DNA of 64,000 nt, from NCBI GenBank assembly GCA_001599815.1, contig BCIA01000006.1:808961-872960 (forward strand). Direction: 5' to 3'. The notes under the pieces are model-generated. The model was not told where the DNA came from, ran no database searches, and worked only from the letters and a program-made list of their open reading frames with translations. Source of the stretch: Furcasterigmium furcatum (lineage: Eukaryota > Ascomycota > Sordariomycetes > Glomerellales > Plectosphaerellaceae). Below are positions 42,667 to 54,600 of the stretch, piece after piece. Within the stretch, counting starts at the first letter, position 1. Every line of letters starts with the position of its first letter. The position numbers and the translations under genes are program-made.

Positions 42667-45600
42667 ATGACCATCGACCTCATCATCGTCCGGCTCCTCC
42701 CCAACCCTCCCACGGATGCGACCACCTTCCAAAAATATATCGAAAACCTCTCCATCGAGGCCTATGACCAGAACCTCGTCGATGTCGATACCTCGACTGA
42801 GCCCACGGGCGCGAATGAAGTGCTCTTGGGCACGGCCAGCGGGTTGCTCACTTTCGCCGACAAAGAACTGTGGGATACGATAACGCAGCGCATTGAGATC
42901 CCGAACGCGGAACCAGGCCACAAGAAGAAGCTACCCAAATCCATCATCCAACACACCGTCAAGAATGTGCCATCCGGCATCCCGCCGGCCCCCGCGGTCG
43001 GAATTCTCAGGGCCGTGGCCACGGCCGTCATAGTCGTTGACATCCAGCCAGCTGATGCGGCCGCCGCTCACAAGGAATATGCGACCTACGATGTCCGTCT
43101 CGCCCTCAAGCGAAACGGCGTCGCGGTCGAGGCACCGCCCATCGAGTGGAACGCTACCCGCTACAAGGTCGGGGACCTGTCGCCCTACGCCACGGACTAC
43201 ATGGGCATTTCCATCAACCCGGTACTTCAAGAAGGGTTCCCCTCCATGGCGATGCCGTCCACTTACGCCCTCATCCCCGCGGCCCCGAGCCCCTTGCCTC
43301 CAGGTACCGCCGCTGTCCTCCTCGACCAGGACGGCAACCCACCGCCCTTCGACCAGTTGCGGACCGCCGTCAACCTCGTGCTGGACAAGTACAATCTGGA
43401 CGCCGGTACCAAGATGGAAACTCTGGATCCGCCTCTCACCGAAGCCCAGAGCCGGGAGATCGCCTCGGAGATCGTCTACAACCGGGCCTGGTACCCTCTG
43501 CCGCTTCCCATTCCGCTGTTTCCGCCGCCTGTCGGGAGCCCAGTGCTTGAGGACCTGTACACGTCCCCGGGTACCAACAACGACATGACGCGCACAAAGT
43601 TCGAGGGAAGCTTGGCCGCCTATCATGCCAAGCTCGATGCTGATGCCCGCAGACTGGCCTCGTACATCTTCGCCGCCTCGGCCGCCGTCGCCGCGGAGCG
43701 CATGAGCGCCAGAGCGACAGTGGCCCTCCTCACGTTCCCTTTGGACCCAAGGATGTCGCCGTCGACCCAGTCGCGGTCGTCGGCCACCAGCAGCCAGACC
43801 ACTGCCCAACTGTCCGTCGTCCTGACCAGCTGGGATGCCTTCTCCAAAGCACCGCCGTCGAATGCCTCCACTCTCGACCCGAGCTTCGTCGTCCCGGCCG
43901 CCTACTTCTACGCCCTGGGCTATCAGCTCTCATCCAGCATGACCCCAGAGCTGCGGTACCGCGCCATGGTGAACAGCACGCCCGAGTTCATCAGTACCAC
44001 CATCAACGCCGCCGTGGGCGAGGGCATCCTGGCCGCGTCCGAGTCCGCCGTGACCCAGGCCGGGAATCCCGGCGGCAACTTCAGCGTCAACACGGCCCAG
44101 GCCATCCGCCGCATGTGCGCCCTGCTTCCCAACGTCGTCAACATGCTCGGCGGGCTGACGAGCTCCGGAACCTCGGCCAGCGCCCAGCTGCCCGGCCAGC
44201 CCGTGCTACACATGTCCCTCGTCTCGGGGCTCGTGAAACTCTGGCGGGATTTCGACAAGCAGGACGCGGCATTCTGGACCACGTCCCGCTTCGACGACGC
44301 CTCGTATCTCAACTTGATCTTGCAGATTACCGCCTCCGGGGATCTCGTCCTCAAGCCTGCCATCGCGTCCGCGCAGCTTGTTCCCCCTTCGCAGCCTGGG
44401 GGCCCCTCAACAGTGATCGGACACGCCTACGACCTCCCGCGCATCACCACCGAGGCCTGGAAAGGCTTCTTCCTGTCCGGCACGAACCCGCCTCCGTTGC
44501 CAGCCTGGACCGCGCCGGGTGACAACGAGAGCCGCGTCGAGGCCTTTGTTCGTCGGCTGCAGATGCTCTTCTCCGTGGCCTGGCAAGCTCCTGGCTCGTC
44601 TGGAGGGACGGTTTCGGTGGCAATTCCCGTGCTGGACACGAGTGTCGCCGAGTTTATTGGACTCCCAGCCGGCAGCGTTTCCGGCGGCGGCGACGTCCTC
44701 GCCATGTTCCTCCAGTCCGCGCAGGGTTTCTCCTTCGAGGGCGACTGGGACGAGAGCCTGGTCAACACAGGCCTCTTGGACTCTTTTCCGGATCCCAGTC
44801 TCCCCCACCCCTCTTCCTTCGGCGACGATGGCGCCGAGCAGCTGCGCCGCTGGCTCAAGGCCGCGCTCAAGGCGCTCTGGACCCTCGTGCACATTACCGA
44901 CCTCCCCGCCGCCACCGACATCAACCCGTTGCCCAAGCCCCTGGACCCTTACCGCCGCTTCGCCTACATGGAAGCACTGTACAGCAGGGGCTTCGTGTCG
45001 GCGGAGGGCATCGCGGTGTTGACCGCTACGGAGCTTGCCGCCGGCCTGAGCGGCACCATCATCGAGACGGGGGACATTCCCGCAATCCATTCCCTCGCCG
45101 ACAAGCTGCCGCATAGTCTGCCCAACTCAGGCAGCGAGCCGGGCTGGGGCTTCACGCCCGCCAACCCAGGCGGGGCAGAGGCCTTGGTGAACTGTATCCC
45201 GGCCCCGACGCTGGATCCCCTCGGGAGAGTCGCCTATCTCCACGAGATGCTGCGCATGACATTGAGGCTTGACACTCGCCATAGCAGCGGCTGGGCAGCG
45301 GCGGGCCACGTTGCAGCCGATGGTGAAGCTCCGGTCGAGGTGACTGATGCAACTAAGGTGAAGACGCTGCAGGACCTCGTGGCGGCGCGCAGAGGCGATG
45401 TTGGAAATCTGTGTGTCCGCACCTCCAACCTCGAGACGCAAATCCCCGTCACCGATCTCGCCTTAGAGAGCCTGGAGGCGCTCGGCGCCTGGGTATTCAA
45501 CAACGAGCACCCGGAGGATGCCATCGTGCCGCCGGGCGGGATCGTACACGACACGACATCCAACCCGGCCGCAGACCTTCTCGGCCTTTGCGCCTCTGAT

Positions 45601-48600
45601 GAAGAGGATGATGCCAAGCATCGAAACGGGGAGGACGATCATACCAGACGAGAAGCACGCCTTCCTCCCAAAGACCCTTGCTGCGTCCCTGGCCTGCCAT
45701 CGTCCTCAGAGCTCCTCGCCGCCATCCCCCAGTACTCCCACCCAGCCATCCGCGTGTCCCAGCCGTGGATCTACCACAAGCTCCAATCGACATTCACCTC
45801 GCCGGCTCTCCCCTTCTCGCGCCATCTCGACATCACACGCTCATATCTCTCATGCATCGGCACGCGGCGATTCGACACCATGAGACACTTCAGGCGAGAC
45901 ATCACCGGGTTCCCCCTCGACCCGGACAGGGACCCTCCCCAGTTCCAGGCCCACGCGTGGCGGCTGCCGGTGCGGATTGACATTGGGCTTGAGTACATCG
46001 GGCTGTCAAGACAGGAGTACGTGACGCTGTACAGGTACGACATTGATGCGAAGCTCGTCGCTGGGCTCTATGGCTTGCAACTGTCCGAACTCTGGTGGGG
46101 GTACACTGCCCTCACCCTGAGCGGATTCATGGAAGGGCTGGGGCTCACGTACTGCGAGGTGCTGAAGCTCAAGGACTCGGGTTACATCGACTTTGACCTC
46201 GTCACCAATCAATCTTCGGGGCCTCATGGCGTCAGCGCTCATACTCATGCAGGTAGCGGCGGTGACACTGGTGCTGATGCTGCTCCCATTGTCAACAGCG
46301 GCAACAGCCATACCTCGCTCGAAGAAGGCCGGGAGCCCACGACGGCGCTGGGTGATCCGGACTGCCCGCCGTGCTGCCTGGATAACTGGCACATTATCTT
46401 CCCAGGCGCGGAGAGCAAGGAGCAGAACGAAGTGTATCTCAAGCAGCTCGCCATCTTCGTGCGTCTGTGGAGAACGCTCAATGCGGGATGTCACCACAAG
46501 CTCTCGTTCCGCCGCCTGGCCGACATCTGCACGGTTCTGCAGCTGTTCGGGGAGAAGAAGACTATTAATTACCGTTTCATCCGCGAGATCGTCGCGCTGC
46601 TAATGCTAATCGACTTCTTCGGATTGCCATGGTCTGACAACGAGGACACCGGGGAAGACTGCCTCCTCCCGCTTCCTACCAGCGATACCGCCCTCCTGCC
46701 GCCGGGGTCTGCACGCACTAAGATCCTCGCTCTGTGGGATCCGAGCGTATCGAGAGGTCCCGAGCCATCCCCGGCATGGGACTGGGCTGTGTCTGTCATG
46801 ATCAACGCAGTCCAGTGCCACGCTGAGAGAGAATACCATTCCGTCCCGCGGAACCTCGACTCCCCCAAGATCATCGCCGAAAACCTAGACCGCCTTGCCA
46901 AGCTGGCTGGATTTTCTCTCGACCCGGATCGGGATCCGTCGTGGCATGCCAATCCCGTCTGCACTATCCGCTTCGCAGAAGTCCTCTCCAAGATCTGCGC
47001 CTCTCGCTTCACCGTCGGCGAACTGCTCTTCCTCTTCACCGTGGAGGACCACGTCGACGGCGAGGACCCATTCCCAACCGCGCCACTGCTCGAGACGACT
47101 AGCCACCCGCTCAGCAGTCTGCCAGACGACGAACTCGAGTTCAACCTCGAGGCGCTCCGAAAGAAACTCCTGCGCGCCGTCGAAGAGGCTGACTGCGCCG
47201 CGCTAAAAGACGAGGAATGCGACGTCCTCGATTGGTCCTGTGTGGAGGCCATCATCCGCAACGCGGGATACACCTCTTTCTCCACGAGTGACGAGCACCC
47301 CGACGATGCGCTGCAGTCTCTGGCGGAACACTTCTTCCCCTCGGCACTGGCGCGCGGGACCGGACGGGGTGGACACGCCGCAGGCGGCAAGCAATGGACC
47401 GCTCGTCTTAACCCCGTCGACACGTCCCCAGCCATGTGGGCAGCGGACCCGTGCGACCCTTTCCACTACCGCTCCTCCATGCCTTCCGGGGACTCCCCTG
47501 GCGGTGGGGAGCTGTATGTATCGCTGCCGCTTCGGGACGACGCCGTGCTGGCGAAGCTGCAGGCGATACGGCAGCTCCACCCCAAGGAGGCCCGGGCGGT
47601 CAAGGAGCTTTACTTCGCACCGAGGGCAGCTCTGGCGCCTTTCGCCGTGTTGTTCCGCAACTTTGGTCGGGCGGTAGAACATCTCGTCCAGTCCGACGAG
47701 TGCGAGAGGTGGAGGTTCTTCGTGCGGGAGGTGTTGCTGTTCGAGAACCGGGCGCGCATCATCGCCAAGCACATCGCCATGCATGTCCGACAGGTTACGG
47801 ACGACTCGAAAGTCCAGTGTACTTGCGAGGACAATGAAGACCACGAACGCCCTGATGATCATCATCATCATAACAGCGAGGACGGGCATGAAGGGCAGGC
47901 GAACAGGCCCGCGTCTGCTCGCCACCACAAGGAAAGCTGCGACAAATGCAGCTGCTCCTCTGCCGATGTCTCCCTGGCCGCCACTTTGCTCAGGCACCTC
48001 GTCGCCGACGAGAACCGCCCCCAGCTGCCGTGGGAGGACGACTCCGGGGCGCCGCCAGAGCATTTTCAGTGGAACAAGGCGCCCCGCTTTTCCGGCGGTG
48101 CTTTGGTCGCACTTCTCGGCGTTGCCGGGACCGGCTTACACGGTGAGATCCACTCGGTCCCGGAAGCGACGGCAGCAGGGCCGAGTGCACCCGCCATCTC
48201 GTCACAGCGCTGGGAGGAAATACGCGGTGGTCTGGCAGCTTTCGGTCTGGTCCGAGACCGCTGGAACTGCCCCGTTCCAACCGTGCTTCCGGGGCTGGAC
48301 ATTCGCCCGTCGACGGCGGAAACCCGGGAGGTTGTGAGCTTCCGAAACGGGTTTGCCTGGCGTAACCGTGACGGCCGCCTGCTTCAAGGCGCCGAGTCCT
48401 TCTCCTGCGAATGGACCGGCACGCTACTTGTTGATTGCGCCGGATGCTACGTATTCAGCGCAGGGGCGCCGTGCGACTCTGACGAGGGCCGCCCTGGCCG
48501 CGAGGGATGCGATGACGATGAGTGGAGCGTCACCCTGAAGAGGGGCCAGAAGATGTACAAGCTCCTGAGTCATAACAGCAGCAGCAGCCACGGGAAGAAA

Positions 48601-51600
48601 GGAAGCGGCGGTCGGAGCTTCGTATCCGACAGTGTGCAGCTTCACGAGGGTGCCTACGCCATCCACGTCAAGTACAAGCAGGTCGACCCACGCTTCTCCC
48701 CGCCCGGCGCCATTACGCGCGAGCGGACGGGCTTTGAAGTGCGCTATGAAGGGCCGCAGACAGACTCCCGCTGCATCATCGTGCCCTTCCGCGACCTCGT
48801 AACTAACAGCAAGGAGGGTCCTATGGGGTCATGGATCGATGACGAGCGGGACCAGAATATGACCAAGTTCCTCGCGGACCACTACGTCCCCACCCTGCGC
48901 GATGCCCGCCGCACATATCAGCGCGCCTTCAAGGCTGTCTTGCTAGCCAGGGGCTTTTGTCTGTCGGCCCAGGAGCCAGAAGGCTGCTGGAGCTGCGAAG
49001 GAGAGTCCGAGGTCGAATTTCTGCTCCGAAACGGCGGCCGGTTCAGGGGCACCGCATACTACCGCCGCGCAACGGAAACCCCGGGCTCTTCGCCGTACAA
49101 CGCCCACCACGCATACCTCGACTTCAATCTCCTCCCCGTGTCAGACCCTTACCTACCGCCCAGAGATGCCACTGACTCTCGCGTCAACCCCAGTCGTAAG
49201 CGACAAGCAGCCCTGTTCGACACATGGGAACGTCTGTTCGACTACGCCCACCTGCGAAGCGAGGTACGCCAGCTCCACCGCCGGAACCGAGAGCATCACA
49301 GCCACTCTAGCGTCAAGGGCACACTTTGGGTCATGTTCCGGGAGGCCGGCTTCGAGAACCCTCCCGGATCCAGCTCCACCAACGACAACGCGGCGGATCT
49401 GGCACTTCGCCATCTTCGTGTCGACGGTGGGCTCAAGGATACGCTGCTGAACTACTTCTACCTCAGCCCGCCGCCGGAAGACAGCGGGGCTGCCCCAGAA
49501 CCAGCCATCTATCACATTGCGGCGTCGCCGGACCTGCAGGATGAACGATGGACCACGCGTCTCTGGCATGCGCGTGCCTGGGCCAAGAAAGTCGCGAAAA
49601 ACTTCCAGACGGACGTGCTCGAAAAGGCCAGGCCAGCCCTTTGGGCGGCAGACGACGACGCCCTCGAGCTCGACGTCGCGGTGCCGGGAGATACAGACAC
49701 AAGCGGCAAACCGGTCACCCCTCCTCGCTCCGGTGTCTTCAATCTCGTACGCTTTGTGCAGTACAGCCTGCTGGGGATCGACCCCGAACGTCTAGATGAA
49801 GGGGTGGCCGCGTGCGGAGGGGGAAGCCGGTTGCCCGCGCTTCAGAAGCTCAACGACGGTCTCCGACTTCGCGCCCGAAATGCCCTTCTCGCATTCCTCT
49901 GCCAGATGAACCGCCTCCCTCTGCCGTTTGGCTCCAGCGTCTTCGCAACAAGCGGCGGCACGTCCATCTCCCCCCGAGACCTGAGCGACCTCCTCCTCCA
50001 GGATGTGGAGGCCCGCCTCGACGAACGCACATCGCGTATCCAGGACGGCATCGTAGCCACACAGCGACTCGTCACTCGGCTGCGGGTTGGCCTGGAGCCT
50101 GAGCTCGTCATGGCCCCCGGTGATCGAAACGATCTCGACGACACGTGGGAGTGCAAATTCGCAAACATGCAGGTCTGGACGGCGCAGGCAAGGCGCAATC
50201 TGTACGCCGAGAACTGGGCGACCTGGGACGAGCTTCGCGCCCTGGAGAAGACTGAGGCGGGCAGGCTCCTGACCCAGGGCCTCAAGAAAGATGCGGCCAC
50301 CCTGGCAAAGCCTGGACGACCCGTTTGGTTCACGACGGACACTGATGGCAGCGCGGGACGCGAGGGCGTCGCGCCGGGAACGGCCGGGCTTGAACTCCAA
50401 CAGGCAAACAGAGATCTGGCGACGCTCGGGACTCACAAAGACTCGACGCTGGAGAACCTCCTGCTGATGGCCACGCCCGACAACATTCCGCGGCCCACGT
50501 TGCTGTCTGTTGGGCTATTCCCCACGGCTTCCGCTGTTCCCCATCATAGCAGAGGGGATACACGGCGAAACAACACGACAAGCGAAGCCGTGGCCCTGAT
50601 CCAGCCAACGACATCGACGTCGGAAGAGTCGGCCTCGACAACACCCAACACCACGGACGAGCTCCTTGCCGTCGCGTCCAAGACATACGGCATAAATCTG
50701 CCCTTCTGGATCGAGTCGGCCATTCGACTAGGCACACGTTTCATCCGCGTCGCTGCCGCCGGCCGGCCGCCCGCTTTCGCCTACAAGGGCCCGCGGCCTC
50801 CTCCGCCTTCTCCTCCCTCGGACAACGACTCTGCGGTTGCTGTCGACGACAAGAACCACAGCCCGGCGCCCTCATCGACATGCCAGAGTTCATGCTGCCA
50901 GGACGCGTCTCAGCCTCCAGTAATAGACGAGTATTACTTCTGGCTCGCACCGGTGAATCTCTACCACACCAAGGACGCGCCGCAGAATGCAGACATTGGC
51001 ACCTCTTCGGCAGACGACCCGACGGCGCCCGCCTGGGAAGATCCCAACCCCGAAGTGGACGAGACGAACGCCCAGGACCCCAACACGCTTGAACAAGGTC
51101 CCGATGCCCCAAGGACGACGGCCCAGCTCCTGACGTGGAAGCCCCGTCCGGCCATCGCTCTGTACTGGGCCTGCGTGCACAACGGCTGCTTGCTGACGCC
51201 CAAGAGATCCTCTTCCTATGTTAAGGCGGAGCTGCTGCCCAAGGGCGGCCAGGCGTATCTACAGCTGATAGGGCGGTGCGTGGACTCGCTCTTCTTCACG
51301 GTGGCTGGCGACAGGAGTGGATTCGGAGGAGTGAGTAGCGGAGCCGGAGGGCAAGGCGAGGGAGATGGAGAGGGCGAGGGAGACGATGATGCTACTGCTA
51401 CCACTCCTCCCGAGATATCGCCGCCATCAGGACCCCTCGGCTCTGCCCTAGGCTTCCGATACGATCTAGCCAGTGACGATGCAATCGCCCTCCCGCAGCC
51501 TATTCCCTTCGTCTTCTCGCCGAAGCCGCCATCCTCCCAACCCAAGGGCCCTCTCGTGTCCTTTGCGGCATATCCACGCTTCGTCTACTTCACCCCAGGC

Positions 51601-54600
51601 GCGCCACTGGCCCCGACGACAGCATTTGGGGCAGCGCTCGCCATCGCCGGCAAGTTGAGGGATGGCTCGTGTTTCCCGGCCGCGTTGGAGTGGTACCGCG
51701 CTGCCTTTGACCCTCTGGCAAGAGACAACTCGTGGGCGCTATGTTCAAAATACTCGGCGGTGCGGGAAAGGATGGCATCAGCCCGCAACTCAATTGGTGA
51801 AGTCGGCCTACTCGAGGCACCAGAGGCTGTGAACCAGACAGATACAGAGAGAGTACTAGACGAGGACAGCAGAGAGGCTACTGCTTCGGAGACAGTCGCA
51901 TCGGCATCCATCAGAACACGCGACGCCCGCTCCATTGTCCTCGACTCCCCTTGTTGTGCCGCAACGGCAGACCCATCCAAGCAGCCGAGACTCGTGCGCA
52001 GCCGTGCCGTTTTGCTCGAGTACCTCGACACAATGCTGCAATGGGCCGACAGCGTGGCAGACACGAGCGCCGAAGCTGACACGAGCGGTACGACCCCGAC
52101 GACCGAGGCCACGCAGCATGCCCTGGTTTTGATCGAGGCCATGGCCCGCCTGCTCGGCCCGGCTCCCAAGACAGTCATCGCACACCCTGATCGGCGCATC
52201 GAGGAGTTCATGAGCGTCTTCAACTTCATCCCGTCTGCTCCGCCTCTGAACCCGCGCCTACTGCGACTGTACGACCAGGTATCAGACCGTTTGTCGAACT
52301 TGCGCCAGCGCCAGCAGAACGGCTACCTCACCGGGACAGCGAGTAGCTCATCCGCCGCTCTTTCAAGCCTCTCCCTCGCCTGCCCGGCATCGTCTTCTCT
52401 TCAAGGCGCGGCCCAGCCGTACCGCTTCACCGCCGTGTATCCCAAGGCGGTTGAGCTGGCCGGGCTGGTGCGCAATCTCGCATCGTCGCTCACATCTGCC
52501 TACGAGCGAGGTGACGGCGAATATCTCAGCGCCCTGCGTGCGTCCCACGAGCGTACCCTGCTTGAGCTCGGCATCAGCACGGCGCAGCAACAGTGGCGCG
52601 CCGCGGACTGGGAGGTCGACGCCCTCCAGCAGGCCATGAAGGCCGCTGTGGTCAAGCGGCAGTATTTCGTCGCCCTGCGAGACGGTGGGCTGATCTCGGG
52701 CGAGCAGTCGCACCTCACGGGAACTGAGACGGCCATGGGTTCCAACAGGGCGGCCAACATCGCTGAAGGTCTCGGGCAAGTGTTCAGCATGATCCCGGAT
52801 CTAGCCACGGGCGTGGCAGGCATGGGGCCGCTCGTCAAGACGGAACTGCCCATCGGTACCAAGATGGCGGCCGCAACGGGTGCCGCCGCCCGCGTCCTCA
52901 ACACCGTCGCGTCCATCTCGAACACTCAGGCAGGTATGTCTGTAACACAGGCCGGTTGGGATCGCCGACTGGTCGAGTGGCGGCATCAGGCGGAGCTGGC
53001 GCAGATCGAAATCGCTCAGGTCAAGAGACAGCGGCTGGCGGCGGAGAGGCGGCGAGCGACTGCGCTGCGCGAGCTCAACTTCCACGAGCGTCAGCGGGAG
53101 CACGCCGATGAGATTGTCGCATTCGAGCGAGACCGCAACTCGCGCCACGCGCTGTATCTGTTCCTCCAGCGGGAGACTGCCGGCCTTCTGCGTGCCACAT
53201 TTTCCCTTGCCCTGCGCGCCGCGAGGGAGGCCTACGCCGCGTTCCTCTTCGAGCGAGTCCCGTCCTCGCCCGTCATGCAGTTTCCCTCTCTTTCCGAGCT
53301 CTGGGACGACCGCAGCGGCAGCGGACCGGCGGCGGCGGCGCGAGGCAACACCGCCGTCCACGCTGGTCTCATGGCTGGCGAGCGCCTGGAACTGGCCCTC
53401 CGCCGGCTCGAGCGCAGCTACATGTCCCTCAACGGCCGAGAACTCGAGCTTTCCAAGCGCATCTCCCTCCGTGAGTCTTTCCCACGCGAATTCGTTGCCC
53501 TCCGGCAGCACGGCTCTTGCGAAGTGGAGCTGCCCGAGTCCATATTCGACGCCGACTATCCCGGCCACTACCTCCGACGCCTTCGCAGCGTCGCTGTCAG
53601 CGTCCCCTGCGTCGCCGGCATGTACACAGGCGTCCACTGCCAGTTGCGCTTGCTTCGCAGCAGCATCCGCACGGAGCCCTTGCTGCCGGCGTCGACAGCC
53701 CCATGCTGCTGCTGCTCCAAATCCCGACAAGCCCCCTGTGGCAACGCGGGAGCTGAAAGCCACGACAAGAACAAAGTCGACCCGTACATCGTGCACCGTT
53801 ACGCTTCCTCATCCGCCTCAGCTTCAGCTGTGGCTACGTCCCATGGCCAAGACGACGCAGGCCTATTTGAGCTGTCCTTCCGCGACGAGAGATACCTCCC
53901 CTTCGAGTACGAAGGTGCTGTCTCCCGCTGGCGGATCGAGCTGCCGCGCCGGTACAACCTGTTCGACTTCAACTCCCTGTCGGACGTGGTGCTGAGCCTC
54001 AACTACACCGCACGGGATGGCGGACCCAGGCTGAGGAAGCTCGCTCAAGACCGAGTCGGAGGCTGCGGCGGCCACGGTGGTGGGGCGTGCAAGTCCCAGG
54101 CCAAGGCTCTCTGGCGCGGCTTCGAGGTCAGGCGGGAATTCCCCGACCTGTGGCCGAGCTTTGAACGGATCGGCTATGGCGACTGCGATGAGTGTCGCCG
54201 CTCGTCTTCCTCCCACCACCCTCACGGGCCCGTGACCCGGGGAAATCGAGGTGGAGCCCCCGAGGGGACCCACTCCGACCACGGCGAGTCTGGTGGTCAC
54301 AGTCATGACCATGGCAGCGGCAAAAACAAGAACGGGCATTGCAAGAACGAGTGCGCTGAACCACGGCCCCCCCGCAGCCTCAACTGCTCGCACACGTTCG
54401 ATGTGCCTCTCCGTCTGCGTCGGGGCATGTTCCCGTTCTTCCCCGGCCGGAAACCGGTGCGCATCACAACCCTCTGCATCTCCGTCTCCCTACGCCGCCC
54501 ATGCCAGAGCTCCCTGGACACTGCTTGCCGCTGTCCCGGGAAGAGATGCCCAGGGAGGCACTTCCCCGTGCTCTTCGTTCCGCCGGGCGCGGAACACTGC

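Noticed and set aside
52801..53796. A 331-codon minus-strand frame inside the TcA-like gene, plus several similar ones (for example 47203-48063 and 46569-47435).
   Set aside because: They lie antisense to strongly conserved TcA regions and have no domain content.
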